Positions 40,679 through 49,931 are shown, counted from the first letter of the stretch. The stretch: 64,000 bases of DNA from Eukaryota sp. TZLM1-RC (GCA_040285825.1 JAUPSS010000003.1:1116001-1180000); one strand, 5' to 3'. Notes: generated from the letters alone by a model not told the origin. Numbers and translations: made by a program.

Positions 40679-41521
40679 ATGAAGCGCTTTTCTGACCAAT
40701 CAACAGCACCACAACCAAAGACTACTCACATTCAACAACCCACACCGATACAACTTATTTCCTTTAACGTCAATGGGATAAGAAATTTTGCAAATACAAA
40801 AAAGCTTCTCTGGGACTTTGTAGAGTCCTCTCATGCTGATATAATTTGTCTTCAGGAGGTACGTGTGGCATCTAATCAAGTTGGTGAATTCACTACTGGC
40901 TTTAAGGCTCGTGGATACAGTCATGTAAAATGGAACTGTTGTAAAGCAAAAAAAGGGGCGTATGGAGTCATGACTGCTTCTAAACTTCCATTTATATCAC
41001 ATTCTACTGATTTTCCAGGAGAGGACATTGAGGGTAGATTTCTGGTAACTGAATTAGAACATTTTGTTCTTGTCAACCTTTATGTTGTAAATAGTGGCAG
41101 AAAACTAGTCCGATTGGACTACAGAATTCAATGGGATGAACGATTGCGAGGTTATCTAAAATCCTTGCAAAAGCCAATTGTCATTGCAGGAGATTTGAAT
41201 GTGGCACACCAAGAAATAGACATTGCCAACCCCAATAGCAATAGAAACAAATCAGCTGGCTTTACGGATCAGGAACGTGAATCCTTTTCTACCTTGCTTG
41301 CTGAATTGAATGTTGTTGACGTTTATCGTCATTTATATCCTGATGCAGTAGCTTATACTTATTGGTCAAACTTCAACAATAGTAGAGCAAGAAACATTGG
41401 TTGGAGGTTGGACTATTTTGTTGTTTCAGAAACACTGCTGTCCATGGTTAAAGACTGTGGAATGATGAGTGATCAAAAAGGAAGCGATCATTGTCCTATT
41501 TATTTAAAAATGGAAATTTAA
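40679..41521 (+). CDS. AP endonuclease 1 / exonuclease III family
   Basis: Protein of 280 aa from 40679 (MKRFSDQS); an in-frame Met exists at 40649. It contains the whole exonuclease III fold: LISFNVNGIRN, IICLQEVR (metal-binding Glu), GAYGVMTASK, FVLVNLYVVNSG (catalytic-region Tyr), PIVIAGDLNVAHQEIDI (Asp and Asn), AYTYWSNFNNSRARNIGWRLDYF and the terminal GSDHCPIYLKM (catalytic His). It cleaves DNA at abasic sites in base-excision repair. The length fits the minimal APE1 catalytic core with a very short N-terminus. It shares a promoter region with the C9orf72-like gene. Confidence 0.92.
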   Translation: MKRFSDQSTAPQPKTTHIQQPTPIQLISFNVNGIRNFANTKKLLWDFVESSHADIICLQEVRVASNQVGEFTTGFKARGYSHVKWNCCKAKKGAYGVMTASKLPFISHSTDFPGEDIEGRFLVTELEHFVLVNLYVVNSGRKLVRLDYRIQWDERLRGYLKSLQKPIVIAGDLNVAHQEIDIANPNSNRNKSAGFTDQERESFSTLLAELNVVDVYRHLYPDAVAYTYWSNFNNSRARNIGWRLDYFVVSETLLSMVKDCGMMSDQKGSDHCPIYLKMEI

Positions 41522-41561
41522 CAAAAAGTAATGGTAGAATATAGAACTGGATTACAATGAT

Positions 41562-41580
41562 ATATATATATATAGATATA
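41562..41580. repeat. AT dinucleotide microsatellite
   Basis: Short (TA)n run interrupted once, in the 3' flank of the AP endonuclease gene. Confidence 0.8.
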
Positions 41581-41625
41581 CAATGAATTTAAAATGCAAA
41601 AAGATAAAATAAATTGTGAACTCTG

Positions 41626-42327
41626 TTATTCCGAAACCAACTCTATCCTACCTTGGACCACTATTACTGGATTTTGACAGCTATTGAGATCACATAGCTC
41701 AATCCAAGGTGGATGGCATTTGAAAACAGTATCATTGGTCAAAGTAACAGATTTCAGATGAGATTTTGGTATGATAAGCTCAAAACAAGTGCCTTCATTT
41801 GCAGCAAGTGCAATAAAAATGTTGTATTTGTTCTGGGTAGTGATCACCTGAAATACCATTGGATCTGGGAGGTTCTGGGAACCCAAAGCAGCATCATTGA
41901 GTCTAACCATATCAGCCTGGGAACGTCTCAGTGAGTATAGGGAGCGGACTAGAGGACCAACGGTTTGAGGTCTTCTACTCTTTCGGGAGGTTGAGGAGGG
42001 TGTTCTTGGGGTAGGAGCAGTTGAAAGTAAACTACTTGAAGGCATAGTATGTGGAATTGAGGGGGTATTTGGACCAACCATAGGTTCATCACCAGAAGTA
42101 TCTGAATCTATAGGATCCACATCTAAGGTATGAACCGTTGGTGTGATCTTTTTTTTAGAAGAGCAACTGGAGCGTGTAGGTTCAGAAAACGGTGCTGCAA
42201 AAGATTCGATAACTTCATTCCTAGGTTCCAGTGGCACAGAAGGTGATGGGTGAAAAGGGTTAACCCAAGTCATTGAAGGGACAAGCAACTGTTCATTGGC
42301 AGTTTGGATTTTTTGGGTAATTTTCAT
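41626..42327 (-). CDS. hypothetical protein with beta-rich C-terminus
   Basis: Protein of 233 aa. The first 125 residues are Ser/Thr/Pro-rich with many SP/TP sites and a basic SRKSRRPQT patch. Residues about 135-233 look folded, alternating beta strands (PMVFQVITTQNKYNIFIALA, CFELIIPKSHLKSVTL, NPVIVVQGRIELV), a pattern compatible with an OB-like or small barrel domain. No family recognised. It is convergent with the AP endonuclease (about 100 bp between stops). Confidence 0.6.
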   Translation of the reverse strand: MKITQKIQTANEQLLVPSMTWVNPFHPSPSVPLEPRNEVIESFAAPFSEPTRSSCSSKKKITPTVHTLDVDPIDSDTSGDEPMVGPNTPSIPHTMPSSSLLSTAPTPRTPSSTSRKSRRPQTVGPLVRSLYSLRRSQADMVRLNDAALGSQNLPDPMVFQVITTQNKYNIFIALAANEGTCFELIIPKSHLKSVTLTNDTVFKCHPPWIELCDLNSCQNPVIVVQGRIELVSE

Positions 42328-42344
42328 TTTCTGGTTTCATCTTG

Positions 42345-42640
42345 GTCTGTAAGCGTATTTCTTGCTTTTCCATTTTTTATAAACGGATGACTATCAGTAG
42401 AAACAGGAACTTTTTTGAATGATTTCCGAAAAATGGTTCAAGAAAAAACAATGAAGAGATTTGATGTCTTCTTATGGCGGTCGCGAATTCAATTTGCCAT
42501 GGTTAATAGACTACCTCATTTTTTCACCGAATAAGAGAAGACAAGCAGATCAGGATTTTGTAGAGGAAATGTTCGTTCATTGAAGTTAGTCCCATTAGTT
42601 CTGAGTTAATTTTATTAAGTGTTGTAGTTCAATAAAAAAT
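42345..42640 (+). mobile_element. non-LTR retrotransposon remnant (family 3)
   Basis: Closely matches 12480-12775 and the reverse complement of 11265-11560. It contains the degenerate frames for the FPF-INGxLS and FDVFLWRSRIQFAM segments, then the conserved tail ending in ATTAAGTGTTGTAGTTCAATAA. It is only the last few hundred bases of the element and is followed directly by a Fanzor fragment. Confidence 0.75.
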
Positions 42641-42960
42641 ACTGTTGAAACTTCTATTTTGTGCAATTGATCCTAACCACAAAAATTTGTGTGGTTCTTC
42701 AATTGGAATTGATAATAACAATGTTGACCATCAACTTTCGGGCCTTGCTCTAAATCCAAAGGCAAAAGAGATCATTCAACCACTGGTCTTGACCCATACA
42801 TCACCAAATTGTTATTTCGTACAGAATTTCCGTGAATATCTGTATGAAATAGCAACGTCAATAGCATGGGTACCGACACAGGAAGAAATCAGGAATCCCG
42901 GTTTCCGTCCAAGAACTATATTAGACCAAAACCCCAAGGAAGCGCTTTGAAAGAGGTGCT
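42641..42960 (+). pseudogene. Fanzor fragment containing RuvC-I
   Basis: The frame from 42645 reads LLFCAIDPNHKNLCGSSIGI, a clear match to the RuvC-I motif of copies A and B (FWAIDPNHSNLCGSSIGT). It continues with SPNCYFVQNFREYLYEIATS, matching the SIDVYD-QKLNHYLLEIST region. It ends about 140 bp before the tyrosine phosphatase start, in sense orientation. It lacks the RuvC-III and zinc-finger half. Confidence 0.75.
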
Positions 42961-42984
42961 TGGTATGATGGAACCGAACTAATA

Positions 42985-43097
42985 ATCGATTGTACCACCA
43001 TATCTCCGTGAAAAAGGAGTTTCAATTCCGACATTCAACATTTACTTCAAGTTGCAGAACATTCCAAAAAATCAAAATACGAAGTTCTAGCTAACAT
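42985..43097 (+). mobile_element. non-LTR retrotransposon remnant (family 4), about 100 bp
   Basis: Nearly the same sequence as 26815-26905 (CCATATCTCCGTGAAAAAGG... versus CCGTATCTCCGGAAAAAAGA...), reading SDIQHLL-type sequence and SKKSKYEVL. It abuts the phosphatase start codon. Confidence 0.65.
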
Positions 43098-43099
43098 TA

Positions 43100-43918
43100 A
43101 TGAGCATTACCAGCAGATTTGAGACTCTCTGCCAGCGTCCCCTATCCCAAACTACTAGACTTTCTTCTGTGTATACCTGTAGGAACCGGTTTTGCGACAT
43201 CGAACCTTTTGACGATGGTTTAGTCTTTCCAAATCAAGACTATGTAAATGCATCTTTGGTAAAAGATGAAAACTCCTGTAGGGGAGTTTACATAGCAAGT
43301 CAAGCTCCATATCCACACAACTCTGATCAACTCAACATTTGGGGTGGACCTGCTGACTATGAGCATTTTTGGAAGATGGCTTATTTACACACTGATTTGA
43401 TTATAGGTCTCACTCCTGCTCCTCAGATCTATTATCCCAAACTTTCACAAATCTCATTGTACAAGAGCATGAGGGTTCTGACGAAGGAGGAGGAAAGAGT
43501 GTCAGACTCTATTGTACGCAGATTGTTTCAGGTGGCCGATACAAATACCGAAGATGCTCCAAAAAACATTACACTATTGGAGTACAATAATTGGACCGAT
43601 AAATCTAAACCAAATGACATCAATGATTTGCTCCAATTGGTTAAGTTGATCTTCAATATGTCCACATTTCCTGTCTCCAACATCCTCATATACTGCATGG
43701 CTGGAGTTGGTAGAACCGGTGTTCTCATTTGTATGTTGGAAATTCTAACAAGGTCAAAGGAAGGTACCCTAGCTGAGTTTGATTTGGATGATTTCATTTA
43801 CTTCATCCGTACCCGTAGATGTCCCTTCATGGTAGAAACTGTTGATCAGTATGCATTTTTAGTAAACTTTTTGGAGAAGGAGAGAGAGGATTGCCGTTGG
43901 TCTAGATTGATCAATTAA
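43100..43918 (+). CDS. protein tyrosine phosphatase domain protein with altered loops
   Basis: Protein of 272 aa spanning one PTP domain: RNRFCDIEPFDDGL (KNRY-like), DYVNASLV, YIASQAPYP (in place of YIATQGP), FWKMAYLHTDLIIGL, a WTD triplet where WPD normally carries the general acid (ITLLEYNNWTDKSKP), signature ILIYCMAGVGRTGVLICM, and the Q-loop region VETVDQYAFLV. Cys and Arg of C-x5-R are kept, but the preceding His is Tyr. The Asp of WTD is present, so activity is possible but atypical. The first Met lies against retrotransposon debris. Confidence 0.8.
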   Translation: MSITSRFETLCQRPLSQTTRLSSVYTCRNRFCDIEPFDDGLVFPNQDYVNASLVKDENSCRGVYIASQAPYPHNSDQLNIWGGPADYEHFWKMAYLHTDLIIGLTPAPQIYYPKLSQISLYKSMRVLTKEEERVSDSIVRRLFQVADTNTEDAPKNITLLEYNNWTDKSKPNDINDLLQLVKLIFNMSTFPVSNILIYCMAGVGRTGVLICMLEILTRSKEGTLAEFDLDDFIYFIRTRRCPFMVETVDQYAFLVNFLEKEREDCRWSRLIN

Positions 43919-44116
43919 TCAATCTAGTAGTTTCTTATAGTATAAATAAGTTTTTACTTTTGAATGGATATAAATTACAACTGATTGGGTGAGGTAAATA
44001 CATAAATTGAATTTAATAAACTGCTTTTTAAAGAAGAAACAGTAGAAAATAAGGTTTTGAACCTCAGGCATTGTAGGCTCAATGCTGAATTGTTGATTTT
44101 TACATCGACTTCAAAT
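43919..44116. other. 3' flank of the phosphatase gene
   Basis: AT-rich spacer ending in AAAT, the left copy of the 4-bp target duplication of the LTR array (44113-44116). No gene seen. Confidence 0.5.
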
Positions 44117-44227
44117 TGTTGGTTTCCACTGCAGTGACCAAAGGAAAAGCTTTATTAAATTACAAATACTAAACTTAAACTATCGCCACGTCATCACACG
44201 TGATTTGATGTTATCCAACATCTAACA
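44117..44227 (-). repeat. LTR 1 of array (3'-most on minus strand)
   Basis: 111 bp, reading TGTTAGATGTTGG...AACCAACA on the minus strand. It contains the gag stop codon (44211-44213) and the TGATGACGTGG motif. Confidence 0.92.
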
Positions 44228-45116
44228 CTACCCCTTCTTCACTCTTCTTCTTCAGTGATGGGGAAATCCTTGTTAATGGATTGAGTACAAGTTCATACAG
44301 CTCTTCTTCTGAAGAATCACTATCATAAATATTCAGCGCGTCTCCAAGGAATGAGTCAGAACAGTTATTGATATCTGCTTCATTAACAGCACAAAGTACA
44401 GTGTTCACCTGTTCTAGTTCTCTAATACTATGAACATGAGCGGATCTTTTGACATCAAAAGTTTGGGCATTACCATTGCGAAGAGGACAATTAACAGCAA
44501 TATGACCAGGCTTATGGCATCTGCAACAAGTTTTGGCAGCAATATCTGTATTTCTGACGGCAGAACGAGTACTTGTATTAGATATGGATCCTGACCAAAC
44601 TTTAGATCTATCGTGGTCAACAATTTCGTCGGTAGCAACTTTCACAAGGGTTTTGAAATCAGGTAACAGTTGGTCATTAATACAAGACATAAGGGATTCA
44701 GCCAGACCTTTAGGAGCAATACCAGCAGCAAATCGTTTCATGAAAACATTATTCGGAATGGCGAGGCCTTCAGCCTTTTCCTTCACCTTCAGAAAGTTTC
44801 TGAGGTAATCATTCATTCTTTCTCTGGCACTAGGGATTTTCACGTTCATTTTCAACCGAGAGACCGTCTCGTTGAAAGCTTCATAGGACGGAAAATTGTT
44901 TAGCGATTTCAAATAGTTGAGCAACACACTATCGGAAGTCTTCACCTTAGGTTCATACAACTCTAAGGACTTCAAAATGAAGGGATCTACAGAGAGCCTT
45001 AAGGAAATAACTTTGGTGCTATCAGTGACAGACTGATACACTTCAAACTCGCTTAAAAACATACATACATCTTCCTCGGACAGCGAGGTCAGATAGGGAC
45101 GGTCGACAGGACGCAT
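44211..45116 (-). CDS. Gag-like protein, copy 1
   Basis: Protein of 301 aa starting MRPVDRPYLTSL. Its capsid-like helical region (about residues 10-175) is collinear with the Gag at 16.9 kb (LSVDPFILKSLEL, YEAFNETVSRLKMNV, YLRNFLKVKEKAEGL, MKRFAAGIAPKGL). The zinc knuckle CCRCHKPGHIAVNC is at about 193-206. The acidic tail (DSDSSEEELYELV) is followed by LKKKSEEG, and the last five residues and the stop lie inside the adjoining LTR. It is intact. The start Met lies about 80 bp downstream of LTR 2. Confidence 0.9.
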   Translation of the reverse strand: MRPVDRPYLTSLSEEDVCMFLSEFEVYQSVTDSTKVISLRLSVDPFILKSLELYEPKVKTSDSVLLNYLKSLNNFPSYEAFNETVSRLKMNVKIPSARERMNDYLRNFLKVKEKAEGLAIPNNVFMKRFAAGIAPKGLAESLMSCINDQLLPDFKTLVKVATDEIVDHDRSKVWSGSISNTSTRSAVRNTDIAAKTCCRCHKPGHIAVNCPLRNGNAQTFDVKRSAHVHSIRELEQVNTVLCAVNEADINNCSDSFLGDALNIYDSDSSEEELYELVLNPLTRISPSLKKKSEEGVVLDVG

Positions 45117-45194
45117 CGCACGGCTTTACCAAAGGCAGTTACAAGAACAGTGACGGGTCTGAAACAGGGACAGGGACAGGGACAATAACGTTAT

Positions 45195-45305
45195 TGTTGG
45201 TTTCCACTGCAGTGACCAAAGGAAAAGCTTAATTAAATTACAAATACTAAACTTAAACTATCGCCACGTCATCACACGTGATTTGATGTTATCCAACATC
45301 TAACA
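45195..45305 (-). repeat. LTR 2 of array (shared, middle)
   Basis: Identical to LTR 3 by line-by-line reading. It serves both as 5' LTR of copy 1 and as 3' LTR of copy 2. Confidence 0.92.
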
Positions 45306-46194
45306 CTACCCCTTCTTCACTCTTCTTCTTCAGTGATGGGGAAATCCTTGTTAATGGATTGAGTACAAGTTCATACAGCTCTTCTTCTGAAGAATCACTA
45401 TCATAAATATTCAGCGCGTCTCCAAGGAATGAGTCAGAACAGTTATTGATATCTGCTTCATTAACAGCACAAAGTACAGTGTTCACCTGTTCTAGTTCTC
45501 TAATACTATGAACATGAGCGGATCTTTTGACATCAAAAGTTTGGGCATTACCATTGCGAAGAGGACAATTAACAGCAATATGACCAGGCTTATGGCATCT
45601 GCAACAAGTTTTGGCAGCAATATCTGTATTTCTGACGGCAGAACGAGTACTTGTATTAGATATGGATCCTGACCAAACTTTAGATCTATCGTGGTCAACA
45701 ATTTCGTCGGTAGCAACTTTCACAAGGGTTTTGAAATCAGGTAACAGTTGGTCATTAATACAAGACATAAGGGATTCAGCCAGACCTTTAGGAGCAATAC
45801 CAGCAGCAAATCGTTTCATGAAAACATTATTCGGAATGGCGAGGCCTTCAGCCTTTTCCTTCACCTTCAGAAAGTTTCTGAGGTAATCATTCATTCTTTC
45901 TCTGGCACTAGGGATTTTCACGTTCATTTTCAACCGAGAGACCGTCTCGTTGAAAGCTTCATAGGACGGAAAATTGTTTAGCGATTTCAAATAGTTGAGC
46001 AACACACTATCGGAAGTCTTCACCTTAGGTTCATACAACTCTAAGGACTTCAAAATGAAGGGATCTACAGAGAGCCTTAAGGAAATAACTTTGGTGCTAT
46101 CAGTGACAGACTGATACACTTCAAACTCGCTTAAAAACATACATACATCTTCCTCGGACAGCGAGGTCAGATAGGGACGGTCGACAGGACGCAT
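45289..46194 (-). CDS. Gag-like protein, copy 2
   Basis: 301 aa, identical in translation to copy 1. Two intact, identical gag ORFs indicate either very recent duplication or conversion between the copies. Confidence 0.9.
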   Translation of the reverse strand: MRPVDRPYLTSLSEEDVCMFLSEFEVYQSVTDSTKVISLRLSVDPFILKSLELYEPKVKTSDSVLLNYLKSLNNFPSYEAFNETVSRLKMNVKIPSARERMNDYLRNFLKVKEKAEGLAIPNNVFMKRFAAGIAPKGLAESLMSCINDQLLPDFKTLVKVATDEIVDHDRSKVWSGSISNTSTRSAVRNTDIAAKTCCRCHKPGHIAVNCPLRNGNAQTFDVKRSAHVHSIRELEQVNTVLCAVNEADINNCSDSFLGDALNIYDSDSSEEELYELVLNPLTRISPSLKKKSEEGVVLDVG

Positions 46195-46272
46195 CGCACG
46201 GCTTTACCAAAGGCAGTTACAAGAACAGTGACGGGTCTGAAACAGGGACAGGGACAGGGACAATAACGTTAT

Positions 46273-46383
46273 TGTTGGTTTCCACTGCAGTGACCAAAGG
46301 AAAAGCTTAATTAAATTACAAATACTAAACTTAAACTATCGCCACGTCATCACACGTGATTTGATGTTATCCAACATCTAACA
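46273..46383 (-). repeat. LTR 3 of array (5'-most on minus strand)
   Basis: Followed on the minus strand by the palindrome CAATAACGTTATTG, whose first two bases are the LTR's last (46261-46274), as also seen at LTR 2 (45183-45196). Confidence 0.92.
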
Positions 46384-46387
46384 AAAT

Positions 46388-46635
46388 GACATTTTCATAC
46401 ACCAAAATGTTTATTTCATTTGAAAAATACAACGTGATTGATGATTTTAAAAGCGTATTCCCAATTGTGCTCGTTAATGAAATGTTCTATTCAATATATC
46501 AGCTTGGTTAGTTGTACTAATGATTCATTGTATTTCTGTTTCTCATGTTGGTTAATTGAAGTTCTCAAGCAACGTCTTGTTCTCACAAACAATTGCAACA
46601 TTTAAATTACTTTATAGCTACAACTGCAACAGTTT
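46388..46635. other. spacer, nothing recognised
   Basis: AT-rich sequence between the LTR array and a retrotransposon fragment. Confidence 0.4.
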
Positions 46636-46965
46636 TTGCAGTTTCACAGGTTTTCTTTTTACTATGCAAAATACAATTTGTATCCATTAGTATTTTCTCT
46701 ATTTGGTTCACTTGCTCCAACGGCTATACGTTTTTTTTCACATTTTGCAATGATTGTAAAGAGAAGAACTAACGGAAATTTCAACAGATTGTTTTGGCAA
46801 AATAGAATTGTGTTTTCTATTTTTAAGGGGATGTTGAAGATGGTTTCTGATGCTTTGCCTTTTTTTGGATCTCACCATGAGAGAGTTGCATCTAGTGTTT
46901 TTTTTGGGTGAGATGGATTATTTGGATGTTGATTTATAAGGTTTTTAATGAAACTAATAATACAA
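46636..46965 (+). mobile_element. non-LTR retrotransposon family 1 3' fragment
   Basis: Encodes YNLYPLVFSLFGSLAPTAIR, then FNRLFWQNRIVFSIFKGM and SHHERVASSVF, equal in position to the 2.3 kb fragment. It is 5'-truncated and has a frameshift near the end, followed by an A-rich tail at about 46955-46970. Confidence 0.85.
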
Positions 46966-47390
46966 AAAAATCTTTTTACTTTTTTTAATTCTAATTTTCA
47001 TATGATATGATTAATTCAACCTTATTTGGGGAACCCAGATGATTCAAGGCTTGGTCAGATTTTCTATATTTGTGAGCAGCACTGCTTTATTTCTCATTTT
47101 TTCTCACTAATGCAAGCGTAAACGTCCCAATATGGTTTGTGACAAAATACAGTTTCTACTCAAATAAATAATTAAATATAAAATTTAAACAAAACTATTT
47201 TTGGACCTGTGCTCCAGTCATTACACCAATTATTAAAATTACTGTTACCATTAGCATTTACTTGAATGTATTGTAATAATTTAACGTAATAATTTAACGT
47301 AATAATTTGAATGTAATAATTTATAAATTGTAGATTCTGCAAATAATTCCTAGGTCCCTGTACCAGGTACGGTACTGTCTCTGTCAATGA
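46966..47390. other. spacer with short tandem repeat
   Basis: Upstream region of the CatSper-like gene. A TAATAATTTAACG-type unit is repeated about three times at 47273-47325, the last copy altered. No gene seen. Confidence 0.5.
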
Positions 47391-49931
47391 ATGTTGCTGC
47401 TTATAGTCACATTACTGCTTTCTTTCAGCACCCCCTTACCTCTGTCAGACCTTCATTGGTGTGCTGATGTAGTCACTGATACTTCTGCTGCCGTTGCTGT
47501 TAATACTATACTGACCTCTGAATCTTATTATCTACGAGTTCGTGTTTGTCTCAACCACCAGTTCTCTCCTGACAGCTCATCACAAATCATCTCTGTTGGT
47601 AATACCCCTGTCTTGTCCATTCTCTCTGGTCACACAGGCGTTAACGTTACTTCTCCACATCCACTTCCTCCCACTTCTTCTACTAATATGGACACCCTTT
47701 ACTATCCGTTCACTACCCTTTTACCTCAGTCTGTCATGATTTACATATCGTCTCCCCCTTTCGCAGTCACTTCACTGCCCCAACCTGCTTACCTCAGATT
47801 TTCTATTAGTAGCATACACTTTAAGGATGGTGGTGTTGTTAGAACCAGGGTTCCCCTTCGCAGTGATTTTACTTTAAGTGAATTTAATAATTTCCCCCAT
47901 TGTGTAAACTCAATCCTCTCTACCATTTCGCTTTTCCCTTTCAGTGTTTCTTCCTCTGATCCTTTTTTAGGAGCAAGTACTGACGGTGATTTATTAAACT
48001 TGCAAGTATTTGATTTTGCTGATTTTTTTGATGAGTCTATTAATTCTTGTTTGTCGTTTGGGAATTTTCTGTTTATTGGTACTGAAAATGGAGTTTTAGC
48101 TTTTGATTTAATTGATTTTGATTATAGAGAACTTACTGCTCAGAAGCCATTGTCATTTTCCACCAATTTCAAGCAAGATTATATCTCGAGCTCAGAGTCA
48201 AGACCAGTCTTGTTAATTTTGACCGATGATTTTGAACTGATTGAGGTTGATCTGACCGCTAATTTGAGCTCTTTTTCTCTTAATTACCATTCAAGCTTTA
48301 ATTCTTTTATCTCATTAAATTTTGATGTTACGCCCTTGAATGTACTATCAGTTTTTTCTTTTGAAATTGAATTGAATATTGTTAATTATTTATTTGGATT
48401 TGAAAATGGAAATGCTGCCATTGTTGCAATCAATTTTGATAGCAATGATTACGTGATCAAACATGTTTTTGACTCCCCTCAATCAATCACGTCAGCAGTC
48501 ACCTATCAATCTGATTTGATTTGTTTTGGGAGTGGGGCCTTATATTCTTTGGACTTTGGACTCAACTTCCACGAATTAATTTTTGTTGAAGAAGAGGCCT
48601 TTGTTTCTCTTACTATTGGTAGAGATTTTGGAGTTATTGGAGTCACATCAAGGGGGTCAATATTCAAGGGAAGTCTGCCTAATTTTGACACTTTTGGTCG
48701 TCTTTTTGAGCTAAATGGAGTTGATACAGTTGACTATGCTTATGGTCGGCTTAGTGAAACTTATGATCTGTCCCTTTCTATTTTTGGAGACGGTCAACTA
48801 TCACATCATCACTTTCCCAAAGAGGAATTGGTTTCCTTTGCCGAAAACTGTGCTGATCAGTCTTTCATTTCTACCTCCTATGACAATGATCCATCAATTT
48901 TGATTGGTGATCCTTCAAGTTCTGATTACTGGCTTCCCAATGAAGTCTATCTCGGTCATGGTAAATGCTTTTCCTTCCATATGACGTCTTCGATTGTTGG
49001 ACTTGTTGGTCAACCAGTTAGAAACCCTTTTGACATTTTCGTCTTAAATTCTAATTATCTCTCAATTGATCTTTCACAATTTACTGATTTTTTGCTTGGT
49101 GTGGTAGGTTCCAAGGTCACAGTTTGTGATAATGCCGAAAAGAGATCAGTTGAAGGACCTGGCGAAAATTTGGCACTGTCACCAGTGAGAGTGACTGTTA
49201 AGGATCACTGTTTTCTCTGCAATCGAGCACAAGAAGATTTGATTCCTTCAAAAACTATTGATGTTTACACGGGTTGCCGTCCACATCAGTCAATCAAATA
49301 CGATCACAGTCAGATTTCAACCAGATTCACGTGTCCTGAAGGTCAAATCTGTGCACATTATGAGCTACCATTCATCAGCAGTTTTTACCATATAGATGAG
49401 ATTACTGGTTTGGAAATTTCCTTTCCTGGTGAAGTGTCCATTTCTGTGATTGGGGGCGGACCATCCACAGATTCGGTTGAACTTTGGAATGAAGAACAAA
49501 TTCGATTGTACAACTTGCCTTCATCCTCATCTGTTTATTACATTGCTAACATCACCAAAGACTATGATCCAGAGAGTGACATTTCCTTCATTCCAGCGTT
49601 GTTTTTTATGTGTTCTTCAGGCTCTCCTTGCTCTGGTCTGTTTCCTAAGAATTTGTTTGGCCATGCAGAGTTTGTTTTTAGAATAGAAGCATATAGTACA
49701 AATTCTAATTTTGGGGAGTTTTGTAGGCTTTCAACCACATTTGATTTAATTTTAATTGGTATACCGCTTGGATTAATGAACTCTATACTTGTTACCCTTG
49801 GTTTGGCCACTCTTTTAGTGGTAATTGTTTATTTTATTCATTTAAAACAACAATACAATAGGAAGAAGTTATTAAAAGATATCGATAATGGTATTGAGTT
49901 TGATAGTATAGAATCAAACAGTTTACAATAA
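47391..49931 (+). CDS. large single-pass membrane protein, CatSper accessory-subunit-like ectodomain
   Basis: 846 aa, one exon. A signal peptide (MLLLIVTLLLSF) leads to about 780 extracellular residues and a C-terminal TM helix (about 805-828, LGLATLLVVIVYFIHL) with a short basic tail. The N-terminal half has repeated beta-propeller-like segments (LFIGTENGVLAFDLIDF, LFGFENGNAAIVAINF, LICFGSGALYSLDF). The membrane-proximal part has IDVYTGCRPHQSIKYD, like the GCPPGKxI motif, and FVFRIEAYSTNSNFGEFCRLSTTFDL, like the FCxLxTxF segment before the membrane helix of CatSper beta/gamma/delta/epsilon subunits. If correct, it belongs to a flagellar Ca2+ channel complex. Many cysteines are paired in the last third. 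The start could also lie at an upstream exon. Confidence 0.5.
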   Translation: MLLLIVTLLLSFSTPLPLSDLHWCADVVTDTSAAVAVNTILTSESYYLRVRVCLNHQFSPDSSSQIISVGNTPVLSILSGHTGVNVTSPHPLPPTSSTNMDTLYYPFTTLLPQSVMIYISSPPFAVTSLPQPAYLRFSISSIHFKDGGVVRTRVPLRSDFTLSEFNNFPHCVNSILSTISLFPFSVSSSDPFLGASTDGDLLNLQVFDFADFFDESINSCLSFGNFLFIGTENGVLAFDLIDFDYRELTAQKPLSFSTNFKQDYISSSESRPVLLILTDDFELIEVDLTANLSSFSLNYHSSFNSFISLNFDVTPLNVLSVFSFEIELNIVNYLFGFENGNAAIVAINFDSNDYVIKHVFDSPQSITSAVTYQSDLICFGSGALYSLDFGLNFHELIFVEEEAFVSLTIGRDFGVIGVTSRGSIFKGSLPNFDTFGRLFELNGVDTVDYAYGRLSETYDLSLSIFGDGQLSHHHFPKEELVSFAENCADQSFISTSYDNDPSILIGDPSSSDYWLPNEVYLGHGKCFSFHMTSSIVGLVGQPVRNPFDIFVLNSNYLSIDLSQFTDFLLGVVGSKVTVCDNAEKRSVEGPGENLALSPVRVTVKDHCFLCNRAQEDLIPSKTIDVYTGCRPHQSIKYDHSQISTRFTCPEGQICAHYELPFISSFYHIDEITGLEISFPGEVSISVIGGGPSTDSVELWNEEQIRLYNLPSSSSVYYIANITKDYDPESDISFIPALFFMCSSGSPCSGLFPKNLFGHAEFVFRIEAYSTNSNFGEFCRLSTTFDLILIGIPLGLMNSILVTLGLATLLVVIVYFIHLKQQYNRKKLLKDIDNGIEFDSIESNSLQ

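Larger units (their letters stand above)
44117..46383 (-). mobile_element. tandem gag-only LTR retroelement array: LTR-gag-LTR-gag-LTR
   Basis: Three 111-bp LTRs (44117-44227, 45195-45305, 46273-46383) alternate with two internal regions, giving an exact 1078-bp period. The whole is flanked by AAAT (44113-44116 and 46384-46387). On the minus strand each internal region starts with a palindromic junction, has a CAGGGA-type triplicated hexamer, one gag ORF and a purine-rich tract (GAAGAAGGGGTAG) directly before the next LTR. The only base change noticed is at 44153 (T; A at the equivalent position in the other two LTRs). No pol genes are present. The absence of extra duplications between copies shows that it entered as one unit or expanded by LTR recombination. 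Confidence 0.92.

Noticed and set aside
41562-41580. TA-rich run as a possible regulatory element
   Set aside because: It is a plain dinucleotide microsatellite in a 3' flank.
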